DNA of 64,000 nucleotides from Merluccius polli (taxonomy: Eukaryota; Chordata; Actinopteri; Gadiformes; Merlucciidae): assembly GCA_030340625.1 (NCBI GenBank), contig JAOPHQ010002288.1, positions 124,001 to 188,000 of the forward strand. Direction: 5' to 3'. Below, in pieces: positions 22,216-30,778 of the stretch; position 1 is the first letter of the stretch; the number at the start of each line of letters is the position of its first letter. The position numbers were made by a program, and so were the translations under genes. A model generated the notes under the pieces. The model saw only the letters and a program-made list of their open reading frames with translations. It did not search any database and was not told where the DNA came from.

Positions 22216-22492
22216 GTCATGGCAGCATGTTACATCTGCTCTGGCTGAAACATCTTGCCAACTCTATAAACTGGGTTTATTCAACAACTACCTGTGACCT
22301 ATGTTGGCGGGGCCCAGCAATGCCACTTAGAAGCCCTAAAAATCAAGCCCATGAACAGGCACAATGTGCAGTATCGTGGACCTGCTTAAAGTGATGGACA
22401 ACAGAAATCTGTTATTTACTTCTAATTATGTTAAGGGTTGAAATAAACGAAAATAAATAAATTATTGTCCCTGTAAACACTGTAAACACTTG

Positions 22493-22532
22493 TATTGTGT
22501 AACCGGCGAATGTATTGTGTAACCGGCGAATG
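22493..22532 (+). repeat. Two tandem copies of a 20-bp unit
   Basis: TATTGTGTAACCGGCGAATG occurs twice without a gap or mismatch. Confidence 0.9.
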
Positions 22533-22609
22533 CGGGTGCACACACGTTCGATGGTGATCGCATTATTTTCATGAATAATCAAGAAACACACCGTAAAATC
22601 AGTTTAAGC

Positions 22610-23215
22610 ATTTATTATTTTCTATTACATCATAACCCGGGTGAATACTCGATTATGATTGACTGGGGGGGTGTGCATTATTTTTCGATAGCATGCACGG
22701 CCATGACGCAAGCAGCCTCATTACCAGTCTAAAAATGAATGCGCTAAACGAAACGATAACAACTGTCAACTTCGACCGGACTCAGGGGGACTACGTTTAG
22801 AAAGCTTCCCCATTGCCATGTCGTTACTAAGGTTGTCTCTATTTACTGGAGTAATAAGGTAACGTCCGCATTCCATATGAATCTCATGTTGACTGACATT
22901 AGACATTAGTCAGACCAATACATTTCTCCGGTCATTTGCTGTTTGTTTACAGGCACACAAAAAGTATTGCGAGCTAAAAGTTATACTTTTGAGACAGAAT
23001 TACCCCAAAATATGAATCAACACCCTTATATTTTTATTGATTCGCAAGTGGCCATGGTATAAGCGGGATAATCCACTCCGAGGTGTGCATGTATCGAAAA
23101 ATAATGCATGACGTGGGGGCTAAGAACTAAGGGGGGCTAAAGGCCTCCGCGAAGTGCATTATTTTTTGATACATGCACACCTCATCGTGGATTATCCACT
23201 TAATTACAAGGCTTT
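22610..23215. mobile_element. Unclassified repeat with terminal 41-bp inverted repeat
   Basis: Arms at 23,064-23,108 (GGATAATCCACTCCGAGGTG, then TGCATGTATCGAAAAATAATGCA) and 23,155-23,200 are near-perfect inverses. A related GTGCATTATTTTTCGATAGC motif is also present at about 22,674. Repeated TGCATTATTTTTxGATA units at three sites suggest a fish DNA-transposon remnant whose family I cannot name. Confidence 0.5.
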
Positions 23216-23502
23216 GTTAAAGGGACACTAAGTAGTTCTTTTAGTAATTTATTACCTCAAATCAACGTCTTCATTCATAAATAAGTCCCCATTGGTGTAC
23301 AATTATCCCTGTCAACAATCTCACTTATCCTCCTGAGCGAAGAATCACTTATCAGAATTTACGAGCTATGGATGTAGCCGTGTTCTAGGGCGAGAACACG
23401 ATAACGTACCTAATTAGTATGCAAGAATTCGTTCCCTGATTGGTTCGATCCTTGAAGCATGCTATTTCCGTTTCCTACAGTCATAGCGTAGCCGGGACAT
23501 TT
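23216..23502. other. Noncoding; possible TTAA-element left end
   Basis: TTAAAGGGACACTAAGTAG at about 23,218 resembles a TTAA-type terminus; no partner end was found. Confidence 0.3.
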
Positions 23503-23657
23503 CCCTAACCCTAACCATAACCCTAACCATTACCCTAACCATAACCATAACCCTAACCCTAACCATTACCCTAACCATAACCCTAACCCTACCCTAACCA
23601 TAACCCTAACCATAACCATAACCCTAACCATAACCCTAACCATAACCCTAACCCTTA
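23503..23657 (-). repeat. Interstitial telomere-like array
   Basis: About 150 bp of CCCTAA and CCATAA/CCATTA hexamers in mixed order, the complement of TTAGGG and TTATGG variants. This is the vertebrate telomere repeat in degenerate form, inside a transposon-rich region. Confidence 0.92.
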
Positions 23658-24419
23658 TCATTAAAACGCAACCAGAATCATTAAAACGTTAACAAACATT
23701 AAAAAAAACAGAAGTAGACCTACGCAGGCCATCACAACAATTTCCCGCTCTCAAGAAGGCATTGAGACCGGCGACGAAACGCGCAGGCGCATCATGAGAA
23801 CCAATGAAGAAGCCCGATTCTTAACATGTTCTGAGTACCGTGTTCTCGGTATCTGAAATACCTCGAATTTACATAGGACGGGCAAGCTCTATGGAGGCTT
23901 CCATGTCCTTCCGGTCTATGAACTGCCGAGAGGGACAAAAAGCACTACGTGGTACAGGTAAGGCTAAACGCGTTTTCACTCAGAGCCAGCGTGACTGTGG
24001 AACAGAGAAGGAGCTTAGCGAGACGTGCTTGTCACTTAAAAAACGATATAAACATGAGAACATAATTCACTATCTTGCTCGAGGAGTAATTACTCATACA
24101 TGCTCACACTAATGATTCAATGCAGTTTGAAGTTTGTTTGAAATAACGTACCCAGTGCTCGAAGTGGGCCGGTACGTGCACACATTTTATAAGAAGTATC
24201 AAGTTTCTCACTTGCCAAATATGGAAAGTGTATTTGCAAAAATCCACATGCGTGTGGCAATGAGAAAGAAGCATTCCAGGCATAGACAAACAGCCAGTCA
24301 CACCACATGTATTGTCAAAACAACAGATGTTTATTGAGTAGACGCTAGTAGACGCTTCGCTCTTCGCTCTCCACTCTTACTTTCTTACTTTTCCTTTTTT
24401 CCCATTGTAATCTTATCCT
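23658..24419. other. Noncoding DNA
   Basis: AT-rich, with TCATTAAAACG duplicated at 23,660 and 23,676. AGTGCTCGAAGTGGGCCGGT near 24,154 looks like a fragment of a fish repeat. No gene is recognised. Confidence 0.35.
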
Positions 24420-24615
24420 TTTGCTACAAAATTTATGGAAAGCGGGTCCTGGATACTTCTAAATCACTGGGAGCTTAATTTATGAAAGTATCTGAAGGCT
24501 ACCACTATTATTTAAACCCTTTTTACTTTGTGAGTGTGGCCTATCAGCAGCATAAGCCTGCACTATACTGACTGGGTTTGTGGAGCTCAGCTAAGCTAAG
24601 CTAATTAGCAACAAG

Positions 24616-26181
24616 ATGCCTCCCTTTTCCACGGATGACTACTACAAACTTCTCCAGAAGATAGCAGAACTGGAGACGAAAATTCTGCAACTCGAAGTCA
24701 ACGTGGAGGTAAATGGTCAATATGGGAATGAAACCACTCTACCGATGACCCAAATCAGTGGAAAGGAGCAGGCTAACAGACAAATGCTTTGTGCAAATCC
24801 AAAGCATAATTCATGTAAAGATAAATCGCCTCCCTCAGATATGGGAAGACGGTTAACAGGCAGAACCCAGCACCTGGAGACTCGTGATGATACTGAGTGG
24901 CCTGCACTGCCGTCACACAGGAGGGTCTCTTCAACCCCAGTACCAAGGAGAAAACAGCCGTGGAATGTGGCTAAAACAAAAAGTAAGAGCAAACCGACCA
25001 AAGACACAGGGATTCTACTAGAGAACAGATTTGCTCCACTTTTACAAGACCCTGACTCCCCAAAAGAAAGGTCATCTTCCAGCACCGGAGAAAGGTATGA
25101 GGCTAAATCATATACTAAAAGGCTGCAGAAAGAGCTAACCACTGGGCCTCAAACGCTGATAGTGGGTGACGGAGCTGTGAATAAGACAAAACACTTTTTC
25201 AGCAAAAACACCAAAGTACTTTGTTTTACCAATGATATGGTGTCCGATATCTCAGAGAAAATTCTGGAAATCACTGCTGAGCATCCGACAGTGAAATCTC
25301 TCGTCATTCACACAGGAGCACTTGATGTTGTCAAGCAACAATCAGAGGTATTGAAACGGGATTTTAATGATCTGCTGAACAAAGTTCGATGTCTGAATAC
25401 TGAGGTGTTTATCAGTGGACCTCTACCAACAGTTCGGCGAGGAGACGAGAGATTCAGCAGGCTGTTGATGCTAAACAGATGGCTCAAAGATACATGTGCT
25501 GCTCAATCAGTGAACTTTATTGACAATTTCAACATTTTTTGGGAACACCTCTTTGAGGCAGATGGATTTTGCCTTAACAAGTCAGGAGTACAGCTGTTAA
25601 GCTACAACATTTTTGATTTTTTGCGTCGGTCACCAGCAGCCCCTGCCAAGGACAAGAGGCGAGACAATCCAAAACAACAGATAAGACAGCCTTCTGGAGA
25701 AAAACTGCTACCGCCTGAGATAAGGAGTGACCATGAAGGACAGCACACCGAGAGAGAGGCTTTAACGTCATCATCCTTACCCCAACACGAGGAGCTTCCC
25801 CCAGCCCCAACAACCCAACATGAGGAGTCTCCCCCAGCCCCAAAAACCCAACAGGAGGAGTCTCCCCCAGCCCCAACAACCCAACAGGAGGAGTCTCCCC
25901 CAGCCCCAACAGCCCAACAAGTGGAGTCTCCCCCAGCCCCACCAGGAGACTCCCAACTTTCACCCACCGGGACCCCATCCAGCCTTTCATTCTCTCCACG
26001 CAGTCCGGATTCCCCATTCCCCCATTTTCTGGATTTCCAACTCACACCATGCCCAAATCCCATTTTTTCTCCCCTAAATCCCCCTCCTTGTCCAGCCCCT
26101 CCCATTCCACCACGCTGGAAAACACCATCACCCAAACATCACAGAGCCCCCCCCACCTCCTCTGACTCAGATAATCTGTGA
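24616..26181 (+). CDS. L2 LINE ORF1 protein, SGNH-esterase-like, open but catalytically altered
   Basis: The 521-residue frame has a predicted coiled coil (about 11-30, leucine heptads), a basic linker (about 105-130), an SGNH/GDSL-like domain (about 178-337) and a Pro-rich C-terminus with five 11-residue repeats of the QEESPPAPTTQ type (about 390-443). The domain is recognised by TLIVGDGAV, VIHTGALDVVKQQSE, VFISGPLPT, FIDNFNIFW and LNKSGVQLLSYNIFDFL, a set typical of fish L2 ORF1 proteins. In these proteins ORF1 binds LINE RNA; the esterase role is unclear. Here GDS reads GDG, the GxND Asn is Leu, and DxxH ends in Cys, so catalysis should be lost. ORF2 starts about 14 bp downstream in another frame. 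The long open frame despite dead ORF2 suggests fairly recent decay. Confidence 0.85.
   Translation: MPPFSTDDYYKLLQKIAELETKILQLEVNVEVNGQYGNETTLPMTQISGKEQANRQMLCANPKHNSCKDKSPPSDMGRRLTGRTQHLETRDDTEWPALPSHRRVSSTPVPRRKQPWNVAKTKSKSKPTKDTGILLENRFAPLLQDPDSPKERSSSSTGERYEAKSYTKRLQKELTTGPQTLIVGDGAVNKTKHFFSKNTKVLCFTNDMVSDISEKILEITAEHPTVKSLVIHTGALDVVKQQSEVLKRDFNDLLNKVRCLNTEVFISGPLPTVRRGDERFSRLLMLNRWLKDTCAAQSVNFIDNFNIFWEHLFEADGFCLNKSGVQLLSYNIFDFLRRSPAAPAKDKRRDNPKQQIRQPSGEKLLPPEIRSDHEGQHTEREALTSSSLPQHEELPPAPTTQHEESPPAPKTQQEESPPAPTTQQEESPPAPTAQQVESPPAPPGDSQLSPTGTPSSLSFSPRSPDSPFPHFLDFQLTPCPNPIFSPLNPPPCPAPPIPPRWKTPSPKHHRAPPTSSDSDNL
25783..25943 (+). repeat. 33-bp coding tandem repeat in L2 ORF1
   Basis: Five in-frame units of 33 bp start at 25,783, 25,816, 25,849, 25,882 and 25,915, each encoding an 11-residue block with ESPPAP. 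Differences between units are few. The antisense frames over this stretch are mirrored by the repeat and are not genes. Confidence 0.9.
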
Positions 26182-26194
26182 GTCGGACTGATAC

Positions 26195-26843
26195 GTGCCG
26201 GGTCCAGGCTGCAATACTGATACCAATAATGTTCTCCCCCAGGAAAAGTCAGGGCCCTATGGAGTTCAGATAGCCTTCTCAATCCCTGTGATGACAGTTA
26301 ACAGAAGAATGGTTAAACTGGTGAGGAATAAAAAGGGTAAATCTGCCAATTTATTAAGTATAGCATGTCAACCTCGAAATATACCAGTGTCTCCTGCTAT
26401 CTCCACAAGATTAGCTCTACTCAATATCAGATCACTAGTCAACAAATCACTGTTAGTTAATGACGTCATTATGACCTATGATCTAGATTTTTTACTTCTT
26501 AGTGAAACATGGCTGACTGAATGTAGCTGTTGTGCTATTCTCAATGAGGCAGCACCAACAAATTTCAGTTTTATGAACAAGTGTCAAACTGGTAAGAAAG
26601 GCGGGGGAGTTGCTGCCATCTTTAAATCTGTATTTCAGTGCAAGGAAATTACGTTAGGTGATTTTAGCTCTTTTGAATATCTCTGTTTTTTACTAAAAGG
26701 TGATCCAAAAGTACTTTTTTTAATCATTTATAGACCTCCAAGATACTCAGGAAAATTCATTGATGAGTTTGCTGAACTGCTGTCAGTTATCTGCATTGAT
26801 TACAACTTTTTTATCATAACGGGATTTTAACATTCACGTAGAC
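26195..26843 (+). pseudogene. L2 ORF2 apurinic-type endonuclease, N-terminal part
   Basis: The frame encodes LALLNIRSLVNK (Asn motif), DFLLLSETWLTE (catalytic Glu), GGGVAAIFK and LIIYRPPRYSG, then IITG. The expected GDFNIHVD catalytic segment follows at the DNA level, but one base is missing in the GG-GAT context near 26,822, so the frame ends in TAA. Immediately after, a hAT element interrupts the gene. In intact elements this APE-like enzyme nicks target DNA. Confidence 0.8.
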
Positions 26844-27177
26844 CAGGGGTCGGCAACCCGCGGCTCTGGAGCCGCATGCGGCTCTTTAGCGCAGCCCTAG
26901 TGGCTCCCTGAAGCTTTTTCAAAAATGTTTGAAAATGGAAAAAGATGGGGGAGAGAAATATATTTTTTTGTTTTAATATGGTTTCTGTAGGAAAACAAAC
27001 ATGACACAAACATTATTAACGTAATCAATGCTGTAAAAATGTGTAGAATAAATATTAAATTTCAACATTTCTGTCAACGAAGATTTACGTCATAGCCTGC
27101 GACACACGTTTCTATCAGTAAGGCGGGATGCCAGGCAGGTGGCTGTTGTAAACAAACCGGCGGCAGTGTGATGGGCC

Positions 27178-27253
27178 ATGGATCCCAAAGGGAAAAAGAG
27201 AAAAATAACTGAGGAGAACAGAGGATTCAACGTTTCTTGGACCGGGCAATAGT
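27178..27253 (+). pseudogene. hAT transposase N-terminal remnant
   Basis: From ATG the frame reads MDPKGKKRKITEENRGFNVS then WTGQ and stops. This matches the basic start of Charlie/GTF2I-repeat-type hAT transposases, which continues into a BED/zinc region in intact genes. All downstream coding sequence is gone. Confidence 0.55.
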
Positions 27254-27465
27254 AACACACCGCGGACCTACGACCGACGGGTGGGTTCGCGCAATAGTAA
27301 CACACCGCGGACCTACGGCCGACGGGGGGGGGGGCGCGCGCGATTGTAACACTCCGGCCGACGGCGGGGGGTGGTGGTGCGCGCAATAGTAACACACCGC
27401 GGACCTACGACCGGCGCGGGGGGGGGGGGGGGGGGGGCGCGGTGTGTTACTATTGCGCTCTCAAA
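27246..27465. repeat. GC-rich minisatellite inside the hAT element
   Basis: Four irregular units of about 50-60 bp with the core GCAATAGTAACACACCGCGG, ACCTACGACCG, separated by G runs of up to 20. A final unit is inverted (GCGGTGTGTTACTATTGCGC). A similar GTAACACACCCCGGACC core occurs in the unrelated-looking hAT at 20,121-20,155. Confidence 0.75.
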
Positions 27466-27842
27466 AAGGAGGACAAATACGCGCCCGGCTTGATGCTGCG
27501 CCGGACGCCGGACAGGGCTGAAAAACCGGACAGTCCGGCGCAAATACGCGCCTCCTTTTTGAACCCGCGCCCCGCCCCACCGGTTGAGAACCACTGCTAC
27601 AGGATGCACTGCAGGAAAAATAAACATTTAATCATGAAGGCTCATTATGTATTTGTAGTTAACTTAGTCATTTCTATAGTAGGCTAATATAGCTACTATA
27701 GATACATACAGCATGTGTTGCCTTCAATATAAGGCTTCTATAAGGCTTTTATTTTTTTGCGGCTCCAGACATATTTGTTTTTTGTTTTTTTGGTCCAATA
27801 TGGCTTTTTCAACATTTTGGGTTGCCGACCCCTGACGTAGAC

Positions 27843-30170
27843 AATAACATGGACAGTAATGCCAAAGAACTCTCTGCTCTAGTTGACACTTTTGGCCTCT
27901 TGCAACATGTGAAAGGGCCCCACACACACTCGAGGCCACACTCTGGATCTGGTTATCTCTAAAGGTGTTAACATTTCCTCTGTTGATGTTAAGGACTTGG
28001 CTCTTTCTGATCATGTCTGTGTGTTCTTTGACTTACAGATCATTCCAAATGTTCAGTTAACCTCTGTGTCTGTTAAGAGAAGGTACATAAATGAGAATAC
28101 CAGTGCAAAGTTCATGGAGGCTATAGCTATGTCACCAACTGTGAGTGCAGAGTCAGTTGATGAACTCCTAGATAAATTTAACTGGAAAATCTCAAATGTC
28201 ATGGATGCTGTTGCACCTATTAAAACTAAGACAACCTTGATCAGAAAGAAAACACCATGGAGGAACACTATGATGGTAAAGGCTTTAAAAACAGAATGCA
28301 GGAAAGCAGAGTGTAAGTGGAGAAAAACTAAACTTCAAATTCACCCTGACCTCTACAAAATAAGTCTTTGTAATTTTAACTATGAGTTACTCAAGGCTAG
28401 ACAGCGACACTTTTCTGAAATTATTAATAAGAACATCAACAACACTCGCACTCTATTTGCTATGGTTGATAAGCTGACAAACCCCCCTAAACAGATAGCT
28501 CCAGAACTCCTTTCCACAGCAAAATGCAATGAATTTGCTTGCTTTTTCAGTGAAAAAATCCAGTCCATAAGGTTAAACATTAACACAAATCAACAAAACA
28601 ATAAAATAACGCAATCCCTAAGACCTCCCAGGAATAACTCAACTGCGATGTCAGAATTGAATACAGTTGACCAAAAAACCATAGAGGAAACAGTTCAGCA
28701 TCTAAAACCATCAACATGCTGTCTTGACACAATGCCATCAGACTTTTTTAAAACTATTGTGAACTCTGTCCAAATAGATTTGCGACAAATACTAAATAGC
28801 TCACTTCAATCGGGCACGTTTCCTAAATCCCTAAAAGTAGCTGCCATTAAGCCACTCTTAAAAAAGAGATTGCTGGATGCTTCCATGTTAACCAACTACA
28901 GACCTATCTCAAATCTTCCTTTTATAGCCAAGATCGTTGAGAAAGTGGTTTTTAATCAACTCAGAAATTTCTTGAATTCCAGAAATTACAAATTTCAATC
29001 AGGCTTCCGACCTCACCACAGTACAGAAACAGCTCTTATTAGAGTGTTAAATGATATTAGGTTAAACACTGACTCAGGCAAGGTGTCAGTTCTGGTCCTG
29101 TTGGATCTCAGTGCTGCATTTGACACTGTGGATCACAGTATATTGTTGAACAGGTTGGAAACTTGGTTCAGGTCCTACTTGGAAGAGCGGAGTTATTTTG
29201 TGACCATTGGAAGTTATGAATCCAATTGAATGGCTATGACATGTGGAGTTCCTCAGGGGTCAGTTCTTTGGACCCCTTCTGTTCAGTCTGTATATGCTGC
29301 CTTTGGGTCAAGTTCTGCAGAACTCTAATGTAGACTATCACAGTTATGCAGATGACACGCAGATATACATAGCACTGTCCTCAGATGACTACAGTCCAAT
29401 ACAGTCATTGTGTCACTGTTTAGAGCAAGTAACAAATTGGATGAACCAAAATTCCCTCAATTAAATCAGGACAAAACTGAGGTAATTGTTTTTGGCAATA
29501 AAGAGAAGAGGATTGCCGTCAGTAAACATCTCGAGTCACTCTCTCTAAAAACTAGGGACCAAGTCAGAAACCTTGGCGTGCTGATAGACTCAGATTTGAC
29601 CTTCAGCAGTCATATCAAATCCATCACCAAAACAGCCTTCTATCAGCTTAAGAACATATCCAGAGTGAAGGGTTTTATGTCTCAAACAGACCAGGAGAAG
29701 TTGATTCATGTTTTCATCTCCAGTAGACTCGACTACTGTAACGGTCTTCTGACTGGACTCCCACAAAAAAGCATTAAACAGCTGCAGCTCATTCAGAATG
29801 CTGCAGCTCGAGTTTTAACCAGAACAAAGAGATCAGAGCACATTACTCCAGTTCTAAATTCTTTACACTGGCTCCCAGTCAGCTATAGAATAGATTTTAA
29901 AGTTCTGCTACTGGTCTACAAATCACTGAATGGTTTAGGTCCAGAATACATGACATCTTAGTAGAATACAAACCCAGTAGGGCTCTGAGATCTACTGACT
30001 TAGGTCAGATAGTGAAGCCCAGAGTTCAAACTAAACATGGTGAAGCAGCTTTTAGCTGTTATGCTGCACAAAACTGGAACAAACTACCAGCCAAACTGAA
30101 ATCTGCCCCAACTGTGAACATTTTTAAATCCAGGTTAAAAACACTTCTCTTCTGCTGTGCTTATGATTGA
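27843..30170 (+). pseudogene. L2 ORF2 reverse transcriptase and C-terminus, broken
   Basis: After the hAT insertion the frame resumes with the endonuclease end (LALSDHVCVFF, the catalytic SDH motif). The reverse transcriptase shows TNYRPISNLPFIAKIVEKVV (motif 1), FQSGFRPHHSTETAL (2), VLVLLDLSAAFDTVDHSIL (A), CGVPQGS (B, about 29,242), YADDTQIYI (C, about 29,345) and LNQDKTEVIVFG (D). Then come LGVLIDSDLTFSSHI, LDYCNGLLTGLP and LNSLHWLPVSYRI, the usual LINE C-terminal region. Damage: a frameshift near 27,920, a TGA at 29,227, a frameshift at about 29,268, apparent loss of residues between motifs A and B, a stop at 29,461 and a late stop at 29,959. Catalytic aspartates remain. Confidence 0.85.
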
Positions 30171-30432
30171 GCTTGTTCAAAGCACTTTAAATTGTAAATT
30201 TTAATTGCACTATGTCCTTTTAAATCATGATTTTATGCTGCTCTTATAGTATTTTATTTCTTTCTATTCTTCTGTAGTTGTTTTTATTTTTTAATTTTTT
30301 AATTATTATTATTATTTTTTAATTTATTTATTTTTTAAATTTTATTTCAATTCTTATTGTTTTATGTAAAGCGCATTGAGTTGCCATTGTGTATGAAATG
30401 CGCTATATAAATAAAGCTGCCTTGCCTTGCCT

Positions 30433-30778
30433 AGTTGATTTAGTTTCGCCGTGTAACGGTTGAATTAAATGCATGTCATAAATTGTCTGGCCTTTGTGGA
30501 TTAAATGCAAAATTATCACGGCAATAGAAAGAAAACAGCTAAAAAAACTTCTTATTAGAACTAGGCCTGGCCTCTATAGGCTAGACACAATCATTAAAAC
30601 GCTGAAAGTCCAGCAATAACCACAAGCATGAGCAGACGGCGCTGTCATAATGAAAACATAAATTAAACATAAACAGTGCATGAAAACAGTCACAGCTTAG
30701 CAGACGGCGCTGCCATTAACAAAAAACAATGCAACTTACTGTTTTGCTTTTCATTAAACTATAGCCTCTACGAAACAG
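30433..30778. other. Noncoding; probable 3' flank of the hAT transposase element
   Basis: AT-rich. GCAGACGGCGCTGTCAT and GCAGACGGCGCTGCCAT form a direct repeat (about 30,634 and 30,701), a possible subterminal repeat of the hAT element. No CAGGG-type terminus was found before the L2 tail. Confidence 0.45.

Larger units (their letters stand above)
26844..27834. mobile_element. hAT (Charlie-like) non-autonomous element, 991 bp, inserted in L2 ORF2
   Basis: It begins CAGGGGTCGGCAACCCGCGG and ends GGGTTGCCGACCCCTG, exact inverses over at least 14 bases. ACGTAGAC is duplicated exactly at 26,836-26,843 and 27,835-27,842. It contains a transposase-start remnant (27,178), a G-rich minisatellite, and a second hAT-like terminus GGTTGAGAACCACTG at about 27,582, so an older element may be embedded in it. 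It is not autonomous. Confidence 0.93.
24420..30432 (+). mobile_element. L2-clade LINE, nearly full length, interrupted by a hAT element
   Basis: It has a 5' untranslated region (about 24,420-24,615), ORF1 (24,616-26,181), ORF2 remnants with endonuclease and reverse transcriptase (26,195-30,170), and a 3' region ending GCGCTATATAAATAAAGCTG then CCTTGCCTTGCC. The short TTGCC-type repeat tail and the motif TGTAAAGCGCATTGAGTTGCC-like sequence before it are typical of fish L2 elements. The 5' boundary is uncertain. ORF2 is broken by frameshifts, a stop, an internal deletion and the hAT insertion at 26,844-27,834, so the copy is dead. Confidence 0.88.

Noticed and set aside
23503..23657. CRISPR-like or true telomere end
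   Set aside because: The units are degenerate telomere hexamers without spacers, with unique sequence on both sides.
25574..26135. Long minus-strand frames of GGDSSCW-type repeats
   Set aside because: They are the antisense of the 33-bp coding repeat in the L2 ORF1, which has clear domain support on the plus strand.
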